A stretch of 64,000 bases of DNA. Origin: Paramyrothecium sp. XJ0827. Its lineage: Eukaryota > Ascomycota > Sordariomycetes > Hypocreales > Stachybotryaceae. Numbering within the stretch: the stretch's first letter is position 1; every line of letters begins with the position of its first letter. Positions 1 to 12,266 of this stretch are shown one piece after another. The notes under the pieces are model-generated. The model was not told the DNA's origin, did not search any database, and saw only the letters and a list, made by a program, of their open reading frames with translations. The stretch is from assembly GCA_020881915.1 (NCBI GenBank), contig JAJFPB010000001.1, positions 3,472,001 through 3,536,000 on the forward strand. Reading direction: 5' to 3'. Both the position numbers and the translations under genes were made by a program.

Positions 1-242
1 CTCAAGGCGAAGTATACTGGCACATGTCAACGTCATTGTGGCGGATGACATGTGGCTGCCTCCTGTGTGGGTCACGGCCACCCCTTGTCACCCCAGCACC
101 ACCAAGACGGTAAGGGGTCTTATCTTGGTCAAGATTTACAAGTGGTTTTCTCTCTCTTTCTGAATTCACACTTGTATGTTTGTATTGAGATGCGGTTTAT
201 GGCTAAGGCGACATATGACCTGAAGATAAGCACATTTGTGTA

Positions 243-1778
243 TTATTGGTCTGGTGTGTCAGTTAAGTACTGTCGGGCCCTTTCAAGAGCGTCCGCCGTA
301 ACTCTGCTAGCATCGTCGAGCCTCCCGACTCTTTCATAATAATTAGCCAAAACCCACATGTCTCGAATGACTCGTAAATTATTGCTTGCGCCGTGGGCAG
401 CTTCTCGTTTGGTGACTGCCCGTTGGAGGTTCTCTTCGGCGTTTGTTAGATCAAGCTGCTCCTCCTGTATTCTCGCCAACATCTTGCGAGCGTAAGCATG
501 GAAACGATCGCTAGCTCGGACATCGGAGTGGGATTCAGTGTGCCGGAGTAGCTTTATGGCTAGTCGTTCCGCTTCCTGTTTGTCGTTGAGATCCATCTGG
601 GTAAATTCCAGGCTCAAGGCCTCGATTCTTAGGTCGACGGAGCCGTCCACGTGAGGCTCGGACCTTTGAGATTCGGCCAGCCCCTGAAGTGCAGCAATCA
701 TGGCTTCCTGCTGTTGAGCCAAGTGACTGCCTTTGCGTAGTTTAGTCCGACCATCCCAGATAAGTTGTTCGTAAAGCCACAATTGGTGTGGTGCTAGCGA
801 ACATATCCGTTTACCGAGCAGGTCGACATTGCGCAGCCATGCCTGTTTGAGTAAATAGCAAGCATACTGTCGTCCCTGTTCTGTGCGATAGTCCCATCTA
901 CGGAGCAGGTGCAGAATCCTCAGCAGAGGGTGATTTGCAGACAGCCGTGTGAAGGCAAGTTCGTGAGCATGGGATAAGAACATCTGCAGTAGCTGCAGAT
1001 GCCCCCTGTCAATCATGTCGTAGATGGTGTCTAAGACATGCCAAACGAGATCCGGATGATCCTCCGTGAGCACGAACTCGAGGACATAAAACCCCCTGCG
1101 GGCGGCCATGCCAGCCAAATCCCCACGGCCTCGGCGCCACAGGTCAAACACAAGCTCGAACGTCCGATACATTGTGCGGCTGTCCTGAAGGAGTGGTTGT
1201 GTTGGGTTAGACAGGTATCGTGACATGGGGTCAAACCCCGTCTGAGAAGTATCCAACTTGCTTTGAGTCCAGGACGAGGAACTGTCCAACACCTGTTCCA
1301 AACCATCAAACACCTCCAGCCTCGACATTCGGACCAATGAAACGTCCAATGGCCCAGTCTCAAGTTCTTGCTTCACATGTTGTGTTTCCGAGATTGTGTC
1401 AGAACTCGCTGTGGGAGGGGTTGGAGATGAGGAAGTGCTGGGAATCCGAGAACGCTTTCTATACGACTGTTTTCGAAACTCCCACTTCTTGAAACGTTTC
1501 TTGTACATTTGTTCCCTGTGCACGTGTGAGACAACAAGTGGTGAGAGAGACTTGCAGCAATCATCGACTTACGATGCAGCAAACCCATGTCTTCGTCGCA
1601 TAAAGTCCATGGTCTGCCTCAGCGTCCGACTCTCATCCACATAAAGTCGCTTGAGGTGGGGCTTCATGGCCTCCCATTCCGCTTCCGCATGCTCCCTTGA
1701 AAGTGGTGTTGATGCATGATCCAATGGCTTGACACCGATTGGTCGTGGTACCAGTGCCGGCAACGGACTCGAGGACAT
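243..1778 (-). CDS. Clr5-domain protein with helical TPR-like C-terminus
   Basis: Two exons on the minus strand, 1778-1573 and 1515-243, joined across a 57 nt GT...AG intron, give about 492 residues. The join restores a Clr5 domain (residues about 34-90): a WEAMKPHLKRLY...TLRQTMDFMRRRHGF block in exon 1 runs into EQMYKKRFKKWEFRK in exon 2, which supports the splice. Clr5 domains occur in many fungal proteins and are thought to bind DNA or act in regulation; the name comes from the Neurospora cellulose regulator CLR-5. After the domain comes a Ser/Pro-rich linker, then a mostly alpha-helical region. Its last 120 residues look like degenerate tetratricopeptide helices. Such genes are often expanded in Sordariomycetes and vary between strains. 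The target genes cannot be told from the sequence. The domain call is firm; the function is an inference. Confidence 0.85.
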
Positions 1779-3602
1779 CGTGCTGGGAGCGCTGGTCGAT
1801 CCATGCCATGTAGTTCAGGAAAATTGCTATCAGATATCCTTGATGTAGAGCATTGTGTTCACCGACGAAGCAAAATTAATGTCCATCGCCATTGCACGGG
1901 GTTTGACGACTTGAGAAGAGCAGGTATGTGAGCATCATGAGTCGTCGTGGTTGAATGTGAACGTCAATATAGCAGAAGATGATTACAGGGAACGTCCCCG
2001 GCAGTTTCCGCACTAGTGGCGCTACACGTTTAGCGCTCTTCTCGATTGTCCTTGCAGGCGGGCATCGATTGGTTGATTAAGTTCCCTGCAGGTGGCAACC
2101 CTAGGGAGTTGATTGTAGCGCAACTACGCTGTATGATCGTACCTCAAAAACGGAGATGAAAACAGAGCTTCAACCTACCCTAAGGTCTTTAGATACCTTA
2201 GCAGACCAAGCTTCTTGTACACGCAGTGTGTATTCCCAGCATGTGTAAGAAGTACTTCCCTTGCTTCAAGTAGCTTTGAAATTTCGATAGATATCATGCG
2301 CAGAGGGCAACTAGAAGCCATGCCGGCGCCATTGCTTAAAACGTTCTACGATACATTTCACCTACAGAGACTGCTGGAGACCATGGATGGAGAATCATCC
2401 AATTTAGAAAGCGACCTCCTACTCCCGAGCCAGTTCGTCCCGTTCGTCAAACTGCCACCTGAGCTTCGAATTAATCTTACAGGAATTCGCGTTGGTTTCA
2501 TCCCGACCAAGGACTTTTGGAGCCGTCAAAAAGGTGGGAGAGGATGGGCGTGCTACTGAACCATCGCTGACATTGCCTTACCTGATATGGGCTTTCCCAC
2601 AATCTCATAAACTTAACCACCGCGATGAATGGCAAGCGGGATTATAGGGACCAGGGGGAAGCGGTTCTCTTGATACGGATTACCGATTGTCCGGCGAACC
2701 TTCGCTCGCAATTGTATGAGTTGCATATATAATACAGAAGCCGGAACATGTAGCGTTGCAATTAAGTTAATTAACCACAGCGCGGGCAGGCCTGTGCAGG
2801 TTGAGACGTAAACCACTAGGGACCGGGAATTCCTCCGGGCCTAGCCCCTCCAAGTAATGTTTCCCTTTAGGCTAAGGTAGCGTATTCACTAATGAAGCTT
2901 TTTTACGGTATGCAGACTTGATTATTACGTCCAATTCGCGAGCATGGGCAGCACAAGAATTGGCCTAGCGCATGGGTACCTGCATTGGAAGCCTTTGAAG
3001 AACGTCGAAAGTTCGGCACAGGGGCATTGATCTTCCGTATGACTAAGCGGATTCGCACCAGCAACCGGTGAGGATAAAATCTTCCCGTGGCCCACGAAGC
3101 TTCGCTTTTCCTTTTTCCCTTTTCTTCTTCGTGCGGCTGGCATGATGTAGAAATTTTCTCCGTGTTGCTCGAATCCTCTATCCATGGATCATAATCGCAG
3201 CGTCAGTTGTGCCACAGAGAAATCATAATTGCAGGTTGACCTCGTCACCGCTGGAGTCTCACACGCTTCACGTGAGAATCCTGGTGATGGGGACGAACAT
3301 ACCATTTTTGAATGCTTGGAATTGTCTATTGCTGAACTACTCCGTAATATTCTACCCATCGGCTTAAACTTCCAGAACCGATACCATGCATGCGAATTTA
3401 GTAAAGAGGTCATCTCAAGTAGCCCGTACCATTGTCGCTTCAAATTTGGGCTTAGCCCAAGAGGTGGGTGCTATCATCAGCCTTCATATATGGATGGTTT
3501 GGCTCACTAGCCTTCATAATTCGTCAGGAGTACTGGAGGTCGCAGGACTCGTGTACATCTTGCCCAGAGACGGTAGTCTCGGCCAGCGTTCTGGTTCTAG
3601 CA
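1779..3602. other. Intergenic region, about 1.8 kb, no intact gene
   Basis: No convincing complete gene lies between the Clr5 gene start and the 3' end of the thioredoxin-PITH gene. The only protein-like trace is the possible 2EXR fragment at 2215-2559, listed separately. The other open frames are short and of low complexity. Confidence 0.6.
2215..2559 (+). pseudogene. Possible remnant of a 2EXR-domain gene
   Basis: An open frame of 114 codons contains FVPFVKLPPELRI (residues about 73-85). This resembles the opening of the fungal 2EXR domain, usually F-x-x-F-x-x-LPPELR followed by a Trp-containing helix and a P-R-V strand. Here the helix appears shortened or altered (INLTGIRVGF) and the frame stops soon after, so this would be at most a decayed fragment. 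2EXR genes are numerous and often truncated in filamentous fungi. A chance match to a short motif is quite possible, and I found no matching second half downstream. Confidence 0.25.
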
Positions 3603-4756
3603 TTATTCGTCCTCTAATTTCTGCAGCTTTCCCATTTCTCTCTTTGCGCCAGCTTCTCCGATGAGCTTGATTCTGTCAAGGCGAACAGTCTCGGCTTCGC
3701 CATCACCCTGCTGCACATACAGGACAAGGGATGTGGTCCGTTGGAACTTGACGAACCTCAGGCTGACGTTGGCGGTACCATTCTCATTCCAGTCCTCGGG
3801 CTTCAAGGTGATGGCTTGCGTCGGCTCGGTGTCATCGGCCTCGCCAAAGTCCATATTCTGCGGTCGGTTGATGTACAGATGAATCACTCCCGGTCGTGCG
3901 GGCGCATCGTCTTCTTGAGGGGGCAACGATGTGAGCTATGATACGTCAGTTAGTACTTTCAGGGAAAGCAGGACGAGCAGGGAATGGGCTTGCACGGACC
4001 TGTAATGTATGGACTTTGACTGAGGATTGCAACGGGATGAAAAGTAGCAGTTGGTCATCCGCTCCGCTCTGCACCCAGTCCTTGGACGAACCCTTTCCCT
4101 TATCCAACGCGCTAGGCTTGGAGCTGTCGAACAGGACCTTGACGGGGCCAGCGTCGGAATCAGCGTTGAGAAGCTCGCATCCGCGGATCTCGATTTGATC
4201 GGTGATATCGCTGTAGCCTCTTGGAATCTCTGCCCCGCTCCAGATGCCACCGCTGCCAGAACCCTCACCCAGTGAATCAACTTCGGAAACGAGCTTCTCG
4301 ATGGCCGCTTTCAGCTCGCGGTGGTCTGCACCTTGTACTTTGCTAAAGATTTTGCCGTCTCGAAACAGCAGGAAGGTTGGCAGAGCCGAGATGCTGTACT
4401 GGGCCGAGATGTCCTTGTGGTTGTCGCTGTTGATCTTGACGAACGCAACGATCTTGGGTCGAGATAGTGTCTTGGCGATGGTCTCGTAGTACGGTGCGAT
4501 CTGCTGGCAAGGGCCGCACCAGTCGGCGTAGACTGTGGAAGCATTCATGTTAGCAGTCTGCGGCTGCGGCGATCACATGTGACGGCACCGGACGTAGTCG
4601 CGGCGCATCTTCCTTGAATGTGAAGGGAGTGGAGTGGTCAGGCATGGGTAGTGGGCAGAGGCGAGAAGGCTTACAGTCGGCGACAACAACTCGAGTCGTC
4701 TTGAGGATATTCTCAAATTGCCCCTTGGAGCTAATGACAACAGAACCTTCCGCCAT
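3603..4756 (-). CDS. txl1: Thioredoxin-like protein with PITH domain (TXNL1/Txl1 family)
   Basis: Three exons on the minus strand (4756-4675, 4532-4000, 3935-3603) give 315 residues. The N-terminal thioredoxin fold has an intact WCGPC redox site (residues 32-36, rebuilt across intron 1) and the cis-proline stretch ALPTF. A linker leads into a PITH domain (about residues 140-310), with the GCELLNADSD motif and a final block on exon 3 starting LTSLPPQEDD. The domain order matches human TXNL1 and fission yeast Txl1 (about 290 residues), which associate with the proteasome through PITH and act as cytosolic redox proteins. Intron 1 is 142 nt and intron 2 is 64 nt; intron 2 has a weak GTCCGT donor, but the phase and the protein join are good. 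The start is the only ATG giving the complete thioredoxin N-terminus. Proteasome association is known for the family and inferred here. Confidence 0.93.
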
Positions 4757-5889
4757 CTTGCAGCTGGTTGGGGATGGGCGTGTTGATCAAGCTTGTGTGG
4801 AGACTTGGGATCGATGTGCGGGTGAGCATGAGCATGAGCATGAGCTTGTGCATGTTGACGCTGTAGCTCGCGGGTGGCAGTTGCTGAGGGGCATCGTTGT
4901 ACCGGGGCTCCGGCGTCATCCCGCCCCGCAGTCTCGTGGTCGTGCAACCACCACAGAACCAGGAACACGTCCTTTGTCCCTCCCTACCCTGCAGCCTCAC
5001 CGGGATCTCACTACCTCACATCAAAGCTCCTCATCGGCGTGTTCCTGAAACGCGCATATTCGGCTTTCTTCATCCTTGAGCGGATGACATGTAGATAAAT
5101 ACTTCAAGAGCTTTTATCTCGAGTCGGCCATGAAACTGTGCTTGAGCGCTTACGGAACCACCCGACTCTCAATTCCACGTGGTGGTGTTTCGTCGTGGAG
5201 TTCATGAGTCCGGTGTCAGTCAGTATGAGAAAGAAATGGTCAGCATGGCAGCAAATGATTCTTCAAGGACGAGGTTGCGCCTATCCTGGGACCCTAAGTA
5301 AAGCATGCAGGGCCATGCCTTGATTATGCATATAGTTACAGAAGCTTGAAGATACAGTATGTTTACTATGAGGGAGCGACCTCCCATTACAGCTGTCGAC
5401 ATGATCAACTGCACAAGGAGCAGCGACAGATGCCAACTGGAGCTGCTCAACTGTCAAGCAGGTGGCAGATCCGTCCGGTCACGCAAAGCCCGGGTAGTCT
5501 TATTCTCTGCTCATATAAAAACGGTTCCCTTTGGACTTCGCACTCCAGCGTCGCATTACCACGCACACACGCATGCACACTCGATGCGACGACTGTGTTC
5601 CACAGCCCGCCACTGTTGGATATAGAGGCTGCTCGCCGATGATATGTCCCTTTGAGTTGGTGTCTCTAGCAATACGTGCTTCAAGCGACGTAGCTAACAA
5701 ACACTTTGCGACAAGAATGAATTTTGCAAAACAAACCTCGACCACCTCGAATGTTGCTATGCAACTGCGCGTTTCCACATAGCTTCAACACACACTCAAC
5801 ATCTTCCTATGCGGGCTGCAAGACTTCCTCATCCTAGAACAGGAATCTCGTGCTTGCTTTTTATCTCACACTCTTCCACGCTCCGCACC
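4757..5889. promoter_or_regulatory. Shared upstream region between divergent genes
   Basis: This 1.1 kb lies between the start of the thioredoxin-PITH gene (leftward) and the chosen start of the BTB gene (rightward), so it should hold both promoters. I see no conserved gene here. A short GAGCAT tandem repeat sits at 4824-4846. No regulatory site could be identified with confidence. Confidence 0.5.
4824..4846. repeat. GAGCAT hexanucleotide microsatellite
   Basis: Between three and four tandem copies of GAGCAT lie about 70 bp upstream of the thioredoxin-PITH start codon, in its presumed promoter or leader. Confidence 0.8.
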
Positions 5890-7307
5890 ATGAGAAGAAC
5901 GTCCTTGGACGGGAGAACCTCCAAGGCGAAGAGCGACCAGCGCGCAAAGTCGACTATTGCGTTTGCAGAACCCTTGAAATCCACGAACAGGGTTGACCTG
6001 AAGCCGGCTTCACCGCCCAAGATCAACCCATGGCACCGTCGTCAAAGGACAGACACGGAAGAAGTGATACAAGAACAAAACTTTCCTCCCCTAAACCACC
6101 CATTTGAAACACCACCTAAGCTGCCAGCGACCAGCAATGAGGACAAAGAATCGCAAGACTCGCCTCATTCGGGTTCCACATCATTATCAATAGGGGCACA
6201 AGTCGGCTCAGGGAGAGGAGAAGCAGTTGATACGGCCTCATCAACCTCGACATCGAGCAGGAAGCTTTTCGAAGATGCTGCTCCTCGTGCCGGGGAAACG
6301 TAAGTCAATGAAACACTTCACCTAGCGGCGACCGCAGTTAAACGAATCTGTATAGGCTTTGGACGCATCCATTTGGCGCAGATGTTCTGGTTCACGCCGA
6401 GTCAGCAATTTTTCAGGTGCATCGAAGTATAATCCAAGCCCAGTCTGGATGGTTCCGGGATCATTTACCACCTCCTCGTGCCGTGAGTCACCTCAGAAAT
6501 ACAACTGCCTGCAGGAATAAAGCTTACTGTAACCAGGATGGAAGCCCAGTTTCTATCAAATTGCCTTACGCAGCAGGCGCAGTCGCTTGCTGCTTGAGAT
6601 TTGCATACACTTACCGGACGTACCCTCCCTCATGCTTGCTTTCTCATTCTTGTTGATGACGGGGCTAACAGAAACCTACAGGCGTGGAAGTCTGCGAGCA
6701 CGACGAACTCCATGCTCTGAATATCATCCATATTCCACGCTGCATCCTGAGTTACCAGGCTGCAGTCTGGCTGCGATTCGATCAGATGATGTGCCAACTC
6801 GTCAGCACGGTTGAGAAAACGGCCATAGAGCTCGGGGAATATCTGCGGACGAAGCTGCGGAACTCTCGCATGAGCGAAGGGGAGGCGGGCAACTTCATGA
6901 TCCATCTGCACAACGCCCTGGAAATCGCATATGGAGAATCTCAGCAGAAAATGATGGAGCCCATGAGGATGGCTCTGGCCAGTTTCCTGGACACTTGCAT
7001 GATTTTCGTGCTTCAGCAGCCAAACTCAGCGGAGCTTGTGAGGTCGAAGACTTGGCAACGACATTCACCGGCAATATGGGCTGATCAGGTCGAATATCGA
7101 CATCTATTGGGGCATTCACATCCCCTCAGAGGATCGACAACCCCGACCAGAGACGCCGTCAGATCTCTGCTTGGAGATATTTCACCGAGCAAGGGCAGTG
7201 TCAAGGCGAATGGATGTTCAGAGGTGGTGGAAGAAGAGGAAGAAGAGGCAAACGACCCCCAGCAACTGAACGGGTCGCCAAAAGAGAGGGTAGCGAAGTC
7301 GAGCTGA
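5890..7307 (+). CDS. BTB/POZ-domain protein, one junction unresolved
   Basis: Exons 5890-6299, 6356-6482, 6537-about 6619 and about 6682-7307 encode a fungal BTB/POZ protein of roughly 410 residues. The N-terminal 140 residues are Ser/Pro-rich and disordered. The BTB fold starts at LWTHPFGADVLVHAESAIFQVH, continues through SGWFRDHLPPP and VSIKLPYAAGAVACCLRFAYT, and resumes at EVCEHDELHALNIIHIPRC. The C-terminus is helical with an acidic run EEEEEEA. BTB domains mediate dimerisation or recruit CUL3; the partner here is unknown. The start at 5890 has A at -3; an in-frame ATG at 5809 would add 27 residues. Introns 1 and 2 join cleanly. For intron 3 no GT...AG pair links FAYT to EVCEH in frame: the natural donor at 6620 and acceptor at 6680-6681 are one base out. 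A possible poly(A) signal AATAAA lies at 7731. Confidence 0.75.
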
Positions 7308-8241
7308 AGGCACAGGAAAATGCAAGGAGTATGAAAGCTTGCCCTCGCTCAGTGCTCAATTCGGCTGGATTTATATGCACAACTCCCTCTTCATACAGCG
7401 AGCGAGCAAAAGCATGAGGTTGATCCATTGGGCATACTCTCCTCACAAGGTGGCCTAGAGGGTTGGAATATGTTTTCGAAGGGAACAAGCTATGGCCATT
7501 TATTATGTACGACAAACACTAGGAATAATGGAATTGCGTTATTGGTCGAGCTTTGCGTACTTGACTGGAAAGGTGTCTTACATCGCCAGTTGGTCGTTGT
7601 GAATCCTATTATTCCCCTTTCTAGTATTGTCACAGCAAAATATTATGAAGGTAGATCCTTCAAAGCTCCAAACTCTTGCTGGTTTTCTGTGTTAATGTAA
7701 TGGGAAACCCACATGTTACTTCTGGGCTTAAATAAAACGAGCCGATTCGTCATTAGTACAATTTCTCTGTTTCAGCATGTTCTTACTTGATAGAAGTGAA
7801 ATGTGAATAAAGAATGAAATGGCTTCAATAGTCCGTACTAGCCGATCATGAAGCAGAGGCCGTACTAACTACTGCATTCCTGCGTGGGTAATCCCTGTAT
7901 CTCATGAAAGTTGGTGCGAAGGGGCTGGTTTGCAGGGGTCCCTCAGCCGCACCACCAATGGGACCTTTTTAGCCTACCATGTATATTGATGCTGACTTTA
8001 TAACCATTTTCTTTTCCAGGGAGCTGCGGCACAGTCATTGCTTTGAGGGTGTGACGAATAACCCTGAACACAGAACACCTATATCCCGGACTTTTGCTGG
8101 GCACCGCAAGACTCGACCGTGGGACAGTTTAAGACTGCCCAGATTCCCCATGCTGACTCCGCGGAAGCTGTCATCCAGAGGGGTCACGTCTTCCACCCAT
8201 GGTCATTCGTACAGGTATTGTAGCGAAGACTTGCAAATACA
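7308..8241. other. Intergenic region, no gene seen
   Basis: This 0.9 kb holds the 3' flank of the BTB gene, with AATAAA-type signals near 7731 and 7803, and the upstream region of the CorA-like gene. The open frame at 7979-8245 shows no family features and probably overlaps the leader of the next gene. Confidence 0.6.
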
Positions 8242-11200
8242 ATGATGCCTTATAAAGAGCACAGCTACCGCCGCCGATCCCGATCCCGATCCCAATCCCG
8301 GTCGCGGTCCCGGTCGCGGTCCCGGCCTCGCGTAAATCAACTCTATTTGCATACTTTGAGCTATTCTAAGAAGAGTACAGGCAATCTCAAAGGCGGTTCG
8401 CTATGTTTCTCCCAACTCTCGGCTGCTCGGGCGATCCTCTATTGTGAGGGAAACCGAGGCGGTGGAAAGGGACAGGAAACCGTATTATCGTGACAAAAGT
8501 TCCCGCCCCAGTGGTGACAATGAATCCAAAGAAGACGATTCTGAGAGCAGGAACTCACAGTCTGCTTCTTCTGATACATCCTATGTTAGTTCGGCAGTTG
8601 CTTTCGACGATGAAAAGGATATTTTTGAATCGTTGGGTTTCTCAAAACCTTGGCAAAGCTTGGATAACTTGCCTGAAGAAGAAAGTATTTCAGAAAGCGG
8701 ACACGGCGAGGGTGATGAGACGTTCACTGTTGGTAGTGGGAACGCCCAGCTCCTGCGAGTATTCTCCACGCACTATACAGGAAATGCAGAGCTCTTCAGT
8801 GACCACGGCGCAGTCCTAACGTCCATTCATGGCCCGAAGGACCAAAGAAAGCCGTTATTCAAATGGCTGTAGGATTCTCTGGTGCAGATTTTGACCATCC
8901 AAAAGGAGTAAACTGACCATGGCTAGGCATATTCGTCAGGAATTGATGAATTTTGATGAGTTCTGGGTGAGTTCCTTGGGAAATTAGTGCAAACAAATTT
9001 CTAACGAGCGTCAAGTTGACGACAACTCGATACGTCCGCCTCTCGCAAGAGGAAGCCAGCGCCGTTGCAAACCTCAAGGCCAAGGTCAAGAAGCAGTGTG
9101 CCAGATCCACAACAAACTCGAAAGGCGCGAGAGTTGGCTACGTTGAGCCCCGTTACGTTGATGTGCCCCTGAAAAGCCGAGAGCAAACGCCGGGCAGGAC
9201 AGAAGGGGGCCCGGCCGCTCGATGGATTTGCCTGCCCTTCTTCTCACTACGATCCTACTCTGGCTTACTCTCCGCTTCGGATGCAAGACTATTCCCCAAC
9301 CAAACCCTCCTGCAAACATTGTATTCGCGAAATAACCAGCAGAGAGATATGGAGCAAGTCGTTTGCCAGCTCGGTACAAGCAAACCCGGTGAATGCTTCC
9401 ATGTGGAACAAATATGGTGCTTAGTTCTCGGGGACGGTATGCCGCCTCTTTTGTTCTTTCAAGCGCTTTCTTCTTTTTCTATTACCTCTCTCGGAATAAA
9501 CCTGTGCTGCCCTAGGGCTCATGACTGATCTTGATTAGGGCTTCTCGTGACTTGCGGTACTATGGACAGGTCAACTCTAGAGGATGAAATTTTGGAGTTG
9601 AGCACGGAACCCTCAAGACAGCCCTCCCAGGATGAAAATTTCGGAACAATCTGCGTGATGCACGGAAGCTCCACGATGTGGCTATTCTCAGCCGAGGAGT
9701 GTCCTACATGGTTTGTGCGTTTTCCACACAATCTCTCCTCTCCTTCTCAGTCACTGACGATGAGTGAAGTCTTTCCTCAAGCAATTCCACGAAATATGGC
9801 CCGAAGTGATCAAGATCAAGCACAAAGGCCAAATCGTTGGCGCCCCTAACTGGACTGAGATGCTGAATCTGGCGAAACGTCGTCCTTTTGTTCTCAAACT
9901 AGACTTGACAGTAGAGTAAGCCTTTGGGAGAACGTTTCCCTATGCTGAAAGCTCATTGACGTTGACATAGATCGAGCGCTGTTCGCCCTGCTCGGGCTCT
10001 GCTGAACGAAAGATCGCTGAAGAAAGCCCAAGAGAAGCCAGCTACAGAATTTCTCCATGTTCTTACTCTTCTATCGAACGAATCAGAAATTCGAGCATCA
10101 AACGACGTGCCACCAAGTTTGATAGTACAGCTTGATTCCGCCGACAAGTATCTATCACGCGACATATCTTCTTCATTACGTTCAGCCTACCAAAAATGTA
10201 AGGAAACGACGAGACAAGCCGTATATGACGGACTTTTCGAGGTTGTAGAACAGGAAAAAGAGGACAATCGACGACAGCAGTTCTTCTTGGATCGACGGTT
10301 CGATATGTGGATTGCTGTGGATGACTTGTTCCAGTTCTTCTTTCCAGCCTCATTGGAAGGCCCGACTATTGGAAAGTTTTGGGGTGCTGTCCAGGCACTA
10401 ATATTGGTGAGCTTGACATCCAGACTTATGCTGCTTCCCTGCTGACACCACCTTATAGCCCAAACAGCGCCATCGTGGACGCAATGAGTGGATGAACTCA
10501 CTCCCTAAGCTTCTCAGCAAGATTCGAAACTTCCAGAGCATCTTCTCTCACACTAACGGGCAAGAGCGGGCTAGATTGAATCTCCCGCAAGAGTTCTTGA
10601 CAGCCTGGCTCTATGCACTTTCCGCCACTATAGAGTGTGCAGTCTCTGATACTGACCGGAGGCAACATCTCGGACGATGCGAGGAGCTCATCAATGCCGG
10701 CATCGAAAAACTGATGAGCAGTATTTCCAAGAATAGCCTTCGAGGTAAAGCAATGATGATGCCCATGGAGGTGATGTCTCTGGTCTCGTTGAAGCTGCTC
10801 AAGGACCAAGTGACCAAATCGGATGATATCGTGGAGACGTACACGCAGTACCTGAATTCATTGGTAAGTGAATGGCATCTATTCGCCGACAACTCTAACC
10901 GAGACTACAAAGGACATTGACATCGCGGCGAAACCATCTGAGAGACCATATCAGCAGCAACTCAACCTTCTACAGCAAGAGCTGAATGCAATAAAAGGAG
11001 TTTTAATGAAGCAACGAACAGTTATAGAGGGCCTTCGATGCAAGCTGCCAGCATTGGACAGTATGAACGAGGCCGCAGTATTTCCTTTGGAATCCAGCAC
11101 ACGCAGATACGATCGCACTATGCCTCAGCCATACCAGGCCCACGTTCGTAATCAGACTTACAATCACTACCCACGAGCAGACAGAGAGCCGCGATATCAC

Positions 11201-11953
11201 TACACCTCATATGAAGCACCGAGACGAGACTATCCGTTTCCTCCGCAGAGATATGGTGGTGATATCGACGAGCGCGATTTTGCGCAGAATCTCGATATTG
11301 CGGCGCAGCTTCCACCAACTGATCGTGGTGGTTTCCGTGCACTTTTCCTCACCGAATGTTCGCGTTTGATCACACAGCGCGAACTCGACATACAACGTTG
11401 CTCCGAGTTTGCCACGGAGTTAGAGCGGAGCGTCGCCTTCAAGATGAACTGGGTGAGAGATCGACAGGAGAATGCCATTTTTGCCTTTACTGCTGTCACC
11501 ATCATCTTCCTACCACTGAGCTCGATAGCGAGCATATTCGGCATGAACACAACCGACGTGCGTGATATGCCATTCAGCCAATGGGTATACTGGGCCATTG
11601 CTCTTCCCGTCACAGGAATCATCATCATTGCTGGGCTATGGTGGATGAACGAGTTGGGGAACATCGTGGGTTGGGTTACTGGGAAGCGGACACGGCGACC
11701 AGATCCTCGACATGCTGGTATCGTTTCTCCCCAGGCGCTCGACAGCTGGGCGCCACCGAGACCGGACTTTGAGGGGAACAACATGGCCTTTGTTGCAGAC
11801 TATCCGACATATGGCACTGGCATGGCCACACAAGGCCGCTCAGAGACGTATCCACCAATCTCTCCAATGCCACCCCCTCCTCAGTGGACAGGAAGATCCA
11901 TTCAACCCCAGACGGAGTGGAGGAGACGGAGGATCTCACCATCGCCCTGGTGA
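8242..11953 (+). CDS. CorA-like membrane protein with RS-repeat N-terminus
   Basis: Nine exons can be joined in frame: 8242-8331, 8381-8868, 8927-8966, 9016-9436, 9539-9714, 9770-9915, 9971-10406, 10459-10863 and 10913-11953. They give about 1080 residues. The N-terminus carries an Arg-Ser repeat (residues about 10-30), followed by an acidic, Ser-rich stretch. The central soluble part has the block WICLPFFSL...TLLQTLYS...GECFHVEQIWCLVL...LLVTCGTM, seen in many large fungal CorA-like proteins. Near the C-terminus are two membrane segments (about residues 922-944 and 959-981) joined by a loop with the GMN signature of CorA (GMNTTDVRDM). True CorA proteins are pentameric Mg2+ channels. In this fungal branch the transport role is not established, so it is an inference. 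A Pro-rich tail follows the second membrane segment. The eight introns are 49-102 nt. Exon borders are well supported by phase; the exact start codon (8242 or the next ATG at 8245) is less sure. Confidence 0.87.
8278..8330 (+). repeat. Hexanucleotide repeat coding for Arg-Ser
   Basis: Imperfect tandem CGATCC/CGGTCG/CGGTCC units inside exon 1 of the CorA-like gene encode alternating Arg and Ser, broken once by Gln. The repeat could vary in length between strains. Confidence 0.8.
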
Positions 11954-12266
11954 TCATGAAAGGTAAGGACGATTCGGCAAGCACAACAGGGATAATACAG
12001 TGGTTATACAAGAAGTGTCAAAGTAAATAGTCTTCTGTGGCAAGAGGGCCTGGACCAACTATGAATATATATGGATGAAATGAAGAAATTACACCCTCAG
12101 CCAGACTCCGTTGAATACCGAATGTGCCAACTTTAAAAGAAACAATTCCCAAACCGCCCAGGTCTCCTTGGCGCTTGAAAGCGCCGACATTAAATCATAT
12201 ACACATGAAACCAAGCCGCGCTAGGACTGAAAGGACAAAGACAAGCAAAGCAGACTTGTGACTTGT
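11954..12266. other. Convergent 3' flanks
   Basis: This 313 bp separates the stop codon of the CorA-like gene from the stop codon of the proline-rich gene on the other strand. It should hold both 3' UTRs. No gene is visible. Confidence 0.6.
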
